DNA of 11,336 nucleotides from Phoronis pallida (lineage: Eukaryota; Phoronida; Phoronidae): contig JAOXYC010210461.1 in NCBI GenBank assembly GCA_028565715.1, positions 1 through 11,336 on the forward strand. Direction: 5' to 3'. The notes beneath the pieces are model-generated. The model was not told the origin of the DNA and did no database searches. It saw only the letters and a list, made by a program, of their open reading frames with translations. Shown one piece after another: positions 9,601-11,336 of this stretch; within the stretch, counting starts at the first letter, position 1; each line of letters starts with the position of its first letter. Position numbers and translations under genes: made by a program.

Positions 9601-11336
9601 GAAATAACATATTGAATGAATGATACTAGGCAACTAAATAATGTTATAAATAACAATGTCACTTTTCTTTCAGTCTGAGTTATCCCAGGAGAAACAATTA
9701 CTTTTATAGTGACTTTGAGCAAGGAAGTGATGTAACTCACCGAAAGAATCTTGATGTTTGATCACAGTTTTATTAAAATTAAATTTTCACATGTTTAAGT
9801 AGGAGTGGATTACTAAACATTTCATTAAGAGTATAAAGGGAAAAAATTCTTACAATAGACACATTTAAGTTTAAGAAATAAATCTAGTTATTTATGAGAT
9901 AGAATATACCTCATAGCTTCCAGATGATTGTGTTGAGATGCATACAGCCACAGTGTTGGATGTCACATCAAATGCAGCATCTTGGATAGAGGTCTGTAAG
10001 AACAGTAATGACGGTAACTGTTGGATTTTGATAACTGAGAAAAGGAGAACAAGGCATGTTTTGGTTTCATATTAATGATAAATGACATAATCCATTAAAT
10101 TGAGTACTTTTCACACACCTCGTTTAAAAATCTGTGTGATGTTCCATTTAAGTCAAAAGAAAATTGTCTCCATCCACCCTTCAAAGTACATTTATCTTTG
10201 TACACCCCACTTTGTCTTTTCTGACTAACAATCAGATATTCAAAAAACTGTTTGACTTTAAAATCATCCCTGTGACAATATATTACATTTTTCAATTGAC
10301 ACTATTTTTGGCTCTACAAATACAATCAAACTCACAGCACGACCAATGAATCCTCAAGTTAAAGGCCACGGAATGTATAACTTTAATTACCTTGTGTACC
10401 GGTAGTCTTAGCTCACTATATCCCACCAACAACTTATCAGGCAGTGTAATATTGTGTATACTACCAAGTCCATCTAGGTTCAGTATGTGTAGTGTCACCT
10501 CATTCCAAGACACTATCAAGGCATTGTCAATCTGAAAAGAAAAGGTGAGGTTTCTGAGAGTTAACATCTTATAACCACACACGCACATAGAAATTTGGTG
10601 TGACATTTGCATTATATTTATTTATTGTCAATTTTTAATCTACATTTTTCAATTAAGCAGATAAATAAAGGTTGAGTATAAGTAACAGTATCTTCTCAAA
10701 GCCAAATTAAAATGCTTATGAACATTAATGGAATGAAACTAAGTTCATTCAAGGAAATGTGCTATCTTTAAACTTGGTATCTGACATTTTCTACACAGTG
10801 AAAGTTGTGTTTACCACTGCTCAGAAAAAAACAGCCAGTCGAAATATTTTTCAAAACTGCCAACTATAAGAATTTATTTGACTTGAGGAAGAGAGGGGGG
10901 ATTCTATACATACATGTTCATTCTGGCCACTACTGCAGTAGTCTCTGGATTTGACACCAACTACAGCAAGACCTAAACAATGAAAGAAAAAAATACTCAA
11001 GTCACAAACAATAAAAATGATAATTTTTGGAAATTAGCCAGCTGTCTAAACTTCCACTTTTTTTAATCTCACTGGTAGTTTCAGATTGGAATTTGAAAGG
11101 TTTAAGCATATACATTAAGTCACTTGTGTAAAAACGAGGCACTTCAAATCCTCAGAAAAACTGAAAAAAATTTAAGTTCAACATTATATAATCATCCATC
11201 CAAACACTTTAAAATAATACATACAACATTGAATACTGCACAGAAGTACTTAGTAGTAATACCAAAGACCTTATAATTGATAAGACGGGAAACTCTTACG
11301 ATTACTGCGTGCGTCGATTTTTAATTCTTGTCTGTT
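499..11336 (-). CDS. CATSPERE: CatSper epsilon-like sperm calcium channel subunit, split gene, both ends outside the window
   Basis: This entry is the span of a multi-exon gene; its 20 visible exons are listed separately. CatSper epsilon is known in mammals as a single-pass protein of the sperm tail. It has a large extracellular part and joins CatSper beta, gamma and delta in a canopy over the pore. The visible exons sum to 1825 nt, about 608 residues, compared with roughly 950 in the human protein, so the N-terminal third is missing on the right. In order I see propeller-like strands, a CPYIEF junction, ISIGCPPNRYI, PFYSYTISGDW, YDFEKLGCP, DFIVWEEHSR and LPYEILNATG. N-glycosylation sequons (HNIT, LNGT, NNAS, LNAT) and scattered cysteines fit an extracellular protein. 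No signal peptide or membrane segment is visible. The family call rests on motifs I recognise, not on a search. Delta is the main alternative; epsilon is preferred because of the VWEEHSR and PYEILN segments. Confidence 0.8.
657..955 (-). other. Intron, nothing recognised
   Basis: AT-rich intron between the exons at 956-1042 and 499-656. I see no further exon, repeat or RNA gene in it. Confidence 0.7.
956..1042 (-). CDS. CATSPERE: CatSper epsilon-like gene, membrane-near exon
   Basis: This 87 nt exon encodes 29 residues in phase 0: AGCHCKSLSRENMKKTTGET and DPFKILGPH. The cysteine pair right after the A-T-M-x-x block and the terminal G-P-x-N junction (N from the next exon) match the layout of the family. 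The middle is polar and poorly conserved. The acceptor is CCATCAG and the donor CAT|GTAAGT. Confidence 0.85.
1097..1290. repeat. Direct repeats, about 69 bp unit, two clear copies and one partial
   Basis: The core AATGAGAGCT(T/C)TTCAAGG occurs at 1120, 1173 and 1242. The last two copies also share TGATAAAGACCAAGCCCTA upstream and TAGATGACAAA downstream, with a 69 bp spacing. The first copy is more diverged and 53 bp from the second. It sits wholly in an intron, has no coding sense, and looks like a short local tandem duplication. Confidence 0.8.
1462..1561 (-). CDS. CATSPERE: CatSper epsilon-like gene, VWEEHSR hallmark exon
   Basis: This 100 nt exon completes Val and reads IDALEPMKKVVEDFIVWEE, then HSRIGWKYSATMKD; phase 2 to phase 0. 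The stretch D-F-I-V-W-E-x-H-S-R followed by Y-S-A-T-M corresponds to a well conserved block near the end of the extracellular part of CatSper epsilon. It is one of the two best arguments for epsilon over delta. The donor is GAT|GTAAGA and the acceptor TTTCAG. Confidence 0.9.
1562..2051 (-). other. Intron, nothing recognised
   Basis: AT-rich intron of 490 bp between the exons at 2052-2131 and 1462-1561. Only short simple features are seen, such as the small palindrome GTATACAGTATAC near 1862 and a G-run near 1990. No gene is supported. Confidence 0.7.
2052..2131 (-). CDS. CATSPERE: CatSper epsilon-like gene, YDFEKLGCP hallmark exon
   Basis: This 80 nt exon reads VFPYDFEKLGCPTVMKASG and then IFLPELY plus GT, phase 0 to phase 2. 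The segment Y-D-F/Y-x-x-x-G-C-P followed by a P-x-L strand is a CatSper delta/epsilon hallmark; its second cysteine-proline lies downstream of GCPP. The donor is TGT|GTAAGT and the acceptor TTTTACAG. The upstream intron holds the tRNA-like SINE head. Confidence 0.9.
2194..2275 (-). mobile_element. tRNA-derived SINE head or degenerate tRNA-like sequence
   Basis: On the minus strand the segment carries an A-box-like TCAGTTGGTAGAGC (2244-2257) and a B-box-like GTGATTTGATTCC (2204-2216). They are spaced as in a tRNA gene (internal RNA polymerase III promoter). A leading GGGGCTATT lies upstream. The arms are too degraded for a functional cloverleaf, so a SINE head or tRNA pseudogene is more likely than a tRNA. 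It lies in the intron between 2131 and 2420, in the same orientation as the host gene. Confidence 0.65.
2420..2465 (-). CDS. CATSPERE: CatSper epsilon-like gene, short exon DWYTDSKG
   Basis: This 46 nt exon completes Gly and reads DWYTDSKGTIQKKDK, moving from phase 2 to phase 0. It is one of the shortest exons here but has a clean acceptor (TTTCAG) and donor AAG|GTAATT. It joins both neighbours without a stop, and the combined text YTISGDWYTDSKG is what the family would lead one to expect. Confidence 0.83.
2704..2754 (-). CDS. CATSPERE: CatSper epsilon-like gene, YTIS exon
   Basis: This 51 nt exon completes a Lys codon from the previous AA, then reads KSIDADCEPFYSYTIS plus GG; phase 2 on both sides. 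The cysteine followed by F-Y-S-Y-T-I matches the F-x-Y-T-I segment that follows GCPP in the family. The donor is AGG|GTATGA and the acceptor is TTTTTCAG. The other two frames are closed by stops. Confidence 0.85.
2917..3167. mobile_element. MITE-like element with 24 bp terminal inverted repeats
   Basis: Positions 2917-2940 and 3144-3167 are inverted repeats matching at 21 of 24 bases, with the shared core CAGACGACC. The 251 bp interior has no significant open frame, as expected of a non-autonomous DNA transposon. I cannot name the superfamily, because no clear target-site duplication is visible. It lies in the intron between the exons at 3224-3276 and 2704-2754. Confidence 0.68.
3224..3276 (-). 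CDS. CATSPERE: CatSper epsilon-like gene, GCPP hallmark exon
   Basis: This 53 nt exon reads FASISIGCPPNRYISVA plus AA. G-C-P-P followed by a basic residue and a hydrophobic residue is a strongly conserved motif of CatSper delta and epsilon. The acceptor is TTATTTAG and the donor AAA|GTAAGT. An in-frame stop at the acceptor means the exon cannot extend upstream. The GCPP reading requires phase 0 entry, in conflict with the TT left by the exon at 3999-4054. Confidence 0.85.
3277..3998 (-). other. Intron holding an unexplained segment (about 3400-3955) with open frames on both strands
   Basis: This 722 bp stretch separates two exons whose phases disagree, so a missed small exon of 3n+1 bases may lie here. 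I found none with both good splice sites and the right length. About 3400-3955 is less AT-rich than the surroundings and holds an open frame of 119 codons on the plus strand (3596-3955) and one of 78 codons on the minus strand (3575-3811). Neither protein is recognisable to me. A perfect 18 bp palindrome lies at 3502-3519. An old repeat fragment is the simplest explanation. Confidence 0.5.
3502..3519. repeat. Perfect 18 bp palindrome
   Basis: TGAGCCTCATGAGGCTCA is its own reverse complement. It is GC-rich compared with the intron around it. No function can be assigned. Confidence 0.85.
3999..4054 (-). CDS. CATSPERE: CatSper epsilon-like gene, short exon before the GCPP exon
   Basis: This 56 nt exon reads SFSIKAVHDVTLNNNASN plus TT, ending at the strong donor CTT|GTAAGT. 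It uses the acceptor TTATCATTAG, which keeps phase 0 with the previous exon; a second AG seven bases downstream would break the phase. It carries the sequon N-A-S. It leaves in phase 2, while the next recognised exon needs phase 0. So either a small exon is missing between them or one boundary is wrong. Confidence 0.66.
4055..4374 (-). other. Intron, left part, nothing recognised
   Basis: Between the exon at 3999-4054 and the inverted repeat starting at 4375. Its right half (about 4260-4374) is more GC-rich and may belong to the same inserted element as the inverted repeat. No exon with fitting phase was found. Confidence 0.6.
4375..4538. repeat. Inverted repeat with 35 bp arms, 34 of 35 matching
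   Basis: Positions 4375-4409 and 4504-4538 are reverse complements except for one base; 29 consecutive bases (4381-4409 with 4504-4532) match exactly. The arms contain CTCGAGAACAGTG and CCCGGG. The 94 bp between them has no gene. This could be a foldback transposon or the paired ends of a small DNA element. No target-site duplication is obvious just outside the arms. It lies in an intron of the CatSper-like gene. Confidence 0.88.
4653..4769 (-). CDS. CATSPERE: CatSper epsilon-like gene, exon after the 2 kb satellite-bearing intron
   Basis: This 117 nt exon encodes 39 residues, starting VVKSNGDPGSRMYYKFEESW and ending FHLFNTLHNK, with donor AAA|GTAAGT. The right boundary was set by phase: the AG leaving 4769 gives phase 0 after a pyrimidine-rich tract. 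An AG leaving 4794 would add VFILPDLK but enters in phase 2, which the upstream exon does not supply. The join NDIQ-VVKSNGDP fits the family's length and pattern. Confidence in the frame is high, in the exact acceptor moderate. Confidence 0.78.
4770..5100 (-). other. Intron part with an orphan open frame
   Basis: Stretch between the exon at 4653-4769 and the satellite array. On the minus strand an open frame of about 50 codons (roughly 4840-4990) includes YACSHAGEMHQMWIDSHGH and ends in a stop. It has no donor or acceptor of the phase needed to join its neighbours, so I do not call it an exon. A small palindrome TGTGCCCATGGCACA lies near 4835. Confidence 0.5.
5100..6140. repeat. Tandem satellite array, six units of about 162 bp
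   Basis: The landmark (G)CCAACAGGGGGAGCT recurs at 5125, 5300, 5463, 5626, 5787 and 5949, giving steps of 175, 163, 163, 161 and 162 bp. Each unit also carries CATCACCCAGAGCATGTGTA and a TTTCAGAGAAAAT stretch followed by a short inverted repeat. Units starting at 5300 and 5463 are almost identical, pointing to recent duplication, while the outer ones are diverged. Open frames across it on the plus strand are by-products of the repeat. It sits inside the 2 kb intron between the exons at 6799-6912 and 4653-4769. Confidence 0.9.
6130..6200. repeat. GACGAC-rich tail of the satellite array
   Basis: The array ends in short imperfect repeats around GGACGACCGACGACGGATAA, then GGACGACC and a TGATAACAATATGCCAT stretch. 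From memory, similar GACGACGGA tails end dispersed repeats in several marine invertebrate genomes, so this may mark the true 3' end of a mobile unit that contains the satellite. Confidence 0.45.
6201..6526 (-). other. Intron, nothing recognised
   Basis: AT-rich intron sequence to the right of the satellite tail. No exon, repeat or RNA gene could be supported on either strand. Confidence 0.6.
6527..6619. repeat. Foldback repeat, 93 bp
   Basis: TAGATTATGTA (6527-6537) pairs exactly with 6609-6619. An inner imperfect pair, TTCTTGGGTTATT with AATATCACCCGAGGA, extends the stem. A small hairpin GCACCTTGGTGC (6567-6578) lies in the middle. Three nested pairings suggest a foldback element rather than chance. 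Confidence 0.65.
6799..6912 (-). CDS. CATSPERE: CatSper epsilon-like gene, exon just after the propeller
   Basis: This 114 nt exon encodes 38 residues in phase 0: YIEFQHNMNFMNYFLDKGEE, then IEFWALLVRSSNVPNDIQ. The motif of aromatic residues, then L-D-K-G-E and W-A, is a family hallmark of the domain that follows the propeller. The donor is CAG|GTAAAA and the acceptor is TTTCAG. A long intron of about 2 kb follows, carrying the satellite array. Confidence 0.9.
6961..7290. mobile_element. MITE-like element with 14 bp terminal inverted repeats
   Basis: ATTCTTACGGACGG (6961-6974) and CCGTCCGTGAGAAT (7277-7290) are inverted repeats matching at 13 of 14 bases. They enclose 330 bp that is more GC-rich at its ends than the intron and has no long open frame. 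This fits a non-autonomous DNA transposon. No target-site duplication is clear, so the exact ends may be off by a few bases. Confidence 0.62.
7291..7605 (-). other. Intron, nothing recognised
   Basis: Between the MITE-like element and the exon at 7606-7776. It includes a GC-richer patch around 7415-7480 (GGGTGGTGGCAGGGCCCTCG) that I cannot assign. Confidence 0.6.
7606..7776 (-). CDS. CATSPERE: CatSper epsilon-like gene, last propeller exon ending in a Cys-Pro junction
   Basis: This 171 nt exon, the longest of the set, encodes 57 residues in phase 0. Near the middle it reads DVILYYDVLNELYLARIDG, and it ends VLGSYDLCP before the ideal donor CCA|GTAAGT. The closing Cys-Pro continues into YIEF in the next exon. 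This matches the point where the propeller gives way to the following domain in this family. The acceptor follows TTATTTTAG. Confidence 0.9.
7777..8380 (-). other. Intron, with one inverted repeat
   Basis: A 604 bp intron between exons that already join in phase 0. Apart from the inverted repeat at 7833-7899 I see nothing. A 73-codon minus-strand frame at 8111-8332 has no fitting splice sites and is treated as chance. Confidence 0.65.
7833..7899. repeat. Inverted repeat, arms about 20 bp
   Basis: Positions 7833-7853 and 7881-7899 pair over the core GACAGAAAAATT, with a two-base length difference between the arms and a 27 base loop. It lies in an intron and may be the remains of a foldback element. 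Confidence 0.7.
8381..8460 (-). CDS. CATSPERE: CatSper epsilon-like gene, propeller exon with the NRWMYYGK strand
   Basis: This 80 nt exon goes from phase 1 to phase 0. It reads VNNDLIIMTTNRWMYYGKV and then KQEHIAQ, with Asp made at the junction. The pattern of hydrophobic strand, T-N turn and aromatic Y-Y-G strand is a signature I associate with late propeller blades in CatSper accessory subunits. The acceptor is TTTTAACAG and the donor CAG|GTATGT. Confidence 0.9.
8589..8687 (-). CDS. CATSPERE: CatSper epsilon-like gene, propeller exon
   Basis: This 99 nt exon is phase 1 on both sides and reads NSGPYSLLECNEDGEDIHV, then LTTSTDSISQVLV, with Gly formed at its 5' junction. The acceptor is TTCTGCAG and the donor TCG|GTAAGT is nearly ideal. 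The acidic DGED loop and the cysteine are the notable residues. An open frame continues at its 5' side into the intron, but the splice signals define the exon clearly. Confidence 0.88.
8688..9057 (-). other. Intron, nothing recognised
   Basis: AT-rich intron of 370 bp between exons that join in phase 1. No additional exon or repeat is supported. Confidence 0.7.
9058..9144 (-). CDS. CATSPERE: CatSper epsilon-like gene, propeller exon with a tyrosine run
   Basis: This 87 nt exon enters and leaves in phase 1. After the Asp made at the junction it reads VLNVKFFPSVTPSFVFWDKN and then SVYYYYDN. A F-W-D core followed by a tyrosine-rich strand is, as far as I know, common in the propellers of CatSper delta and epsilon. 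The donor is ACG|GTGGGT and the acceptor is TTTCTAG. Confidence 0.89.
9145..9515 (-). other. Intron, nothing recognised
   Basis: AT-rich intron of 371 bp between exons that join in phase 1. No additional exon or repeat is supported. Confidence 0.7.
9516..9591 (-). CDS. CATSPERE: CatSper epsilon-like gene, propeller exon
   Basis: This 76 nt exon reads KVVALYYPNSGQWEATKV and then QLSSAEN plus one base, so it goes from phase 0 to phase 1. The acceptor is TTTCAG and the donor is ATG|GTATGT. The V-V-A-L-Y-Y then Q-W-E pattern resembles a repeated strand-turn-strand unit. The downstream exon begins with AT, giving Asp at the junction. Confidence 0.87.
9592..9909 (-). other. Intron, nothing recognised
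   Basis: AT-rich intron of 318 bp between exons that join in phase 0. A minus-strand open frame overlaps its left part but only extends the neighbouring exon's frame. Confidence 0.7.
9910..9993 (-). CDS. CATSPERE: CatSper epsilon-like gene, propeller exon
   Basis: This 84 nt exon encodes 28 residues, phase 0 at both ends. It opens TSIQDAAFDVTSNTVAVCIS and ends GSYE before the donor GAG|GTATAT. The D-A-A-F-D-V and V-A-V-C-I pattern is that of a propeller strand pair around a turn. Both splice sites are good and the phases agree with both neighbours. Confidence 0.86.
10119..10247 (-). CDS. CATSPERE: CatSper epsilon-like gene, propeller exon
   Basis: This 129 nt exon encodes 43 residues, starting FFEYLIVSQKRQSGVYKDKC and ending SHRFLNE, with donor GAG|GTGTGT. 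The right boundary was chosen by phase. An AG at 10265 would also open the frame but enters in phase 2, which clashes with the phase 0 end of the previous exon. The AG that leaves 10247 as first base restores phase 0. It contains one cysteine and the sequon LNGT. A shift of this acceptor is the main uncertainty. Confidence 0.78.
10391..10531 (-). CDS. CATSPERE: CatSper epsilon-like gene, propeller exon with a glycosylation sequon
   Basis: This 141 nt exon encodes 47 residues, phase 0 on both sides, between the acceptor CTTTTCAG and the donor AAG|GTAATT. It begins IDNALIVSWNEVTLHILNL and continues through HNITLP to LRLPVHK. The alternating hydrophobic pattern and the W-N-E turn are typical of a beta-propeller blade. 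HNIT is an N-glycosylation sequon, as expected for an extracellular domain. The frame runs on past the donor into the intron, but the consensus donor and the phase match favour splicing here. Confidence 0.88.
10532..10913 (-). other. Intron, nothing recognised
   Basis: AT-rich intron of 382 bp between exons that join in phase 0. No additional feature is supported. Confidence 0.7.
10914..10972 (-). CDS. CATSPERE: CatSper epsilon-like gene, propeller exon
   Basis: This 59 nt exon reads LAVVGVKSRDYCSSGQNEH after completing an Arg codon. It is bounded by the acceptor TTGTTTAG and the donor CAT|GTATGT. It enters in phase 1 and leaves in phase 0, matching both neighbours. The hydrophobic LAVVGV stretch followed by a cysteine looks like a propeller strand with a surface loop; this placement is inferred from position, not from a structure. 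Confidence 0.8.
10973..11299 (-). other. Intron, nothing recognised
   Basis: AT-rich intron of 327 bp between the partial edge exon and the exon at 10914-10972, phase 1. No additional feature is supported. Confidence 0.65.
11300..11336 (-). CDS. CATSPERE: CatSper epsilon-like gene, partial exon at the right edge
   Basis: Only the 3' end of this exon is inside the window. It reads NRQELKIDARSN plus one base, followed by a strong donor C|GTAAGAG. The leftover C joins the GT that begins the next exon to make Arg, so the phases agree (phase 1). It would belong to the propeller head. The reading is short, so support comes mainly from the good donor and the phase match with the next exon. Confidence 0.6.

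Noticed and set aside
10248-10265. Longer version of the exon at 10119-10247, adding DDFKVKQ
   Set aside because: The AG before it would enter in phase 2, while the previous exon ends in phase 0; the AG next to 10247 restores the frame.

Overview
This window looks like AT-rich animal nuclear DNA carrying a finely split, intron-rich gene on the minus strand. I could join 20 short coding exons (37 to 171 nt) across almost the whole window, and nearly all have GT-AG boundaries and matching phases. Together they encode about 608 residues of a secreted or extracellular-type protein. Its C-terminal half matches what I know of CatSper epsilon (CATSPERE, formerly C1orf101) and its close paralogue CatSper delta. 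These are accessory subunits of the sperm calcium channel CatSper. The repeat content (tRNA-derived SINE, small inverted-repeat elements, an approximately 162 bp satellite with a GACGAC-rich tail) suggests a marine invertebrate such as a mollusc, brachiopod or invertebrate deuterostome. I cannot place the species.

Layout, in transcription order from right to left. Exons between 11336 and 7606 encode the N-terminal part visible here, rich in short beta-strand segments and fitting the beta-propeller head of this family. Exons between 6912 and 3999 encode the region after the propeller. Exons between 3276 and 499 carry the family hallmarks in order: a GCPP motif, a YTIS-G-DW segment, a YDFEKLGCP segment, a VWEEHSR segment and a PYEILN segment close to the membrane. 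The 5' part of the gene lies beyond 11336. The expected transmembrane exon is not visible and probably lies to the left of position 1.

The introns are full of small elements. Positions 1-146 form a long foldback palindrome, followed by a terminal-inverted-repeat element (147-403) and a perfect 17 bp hairpin (403-441). There are 69 bp direct repeats (1097-1290), a tRNA-like SINE head (2194-2275), a MITE-like element (2917-3167) and an unexplained segment with an open 119-codon frame (about 3400-3955). Further right are an inverted repeat with 35 bp arms (4375-4538), a six-unit satellite (about 5100-6140), a foldback (6527-6619), a second MITE-like element (6961-7290) and a smaller inverted repeat (7833-7899).

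I see no second protein-coding gene, no true RNA gene and no prokaryotic-type system. The main open points are a phase conflict between the exons at 3999-4054 and 3224-3276, and the missing C-terminal exon.
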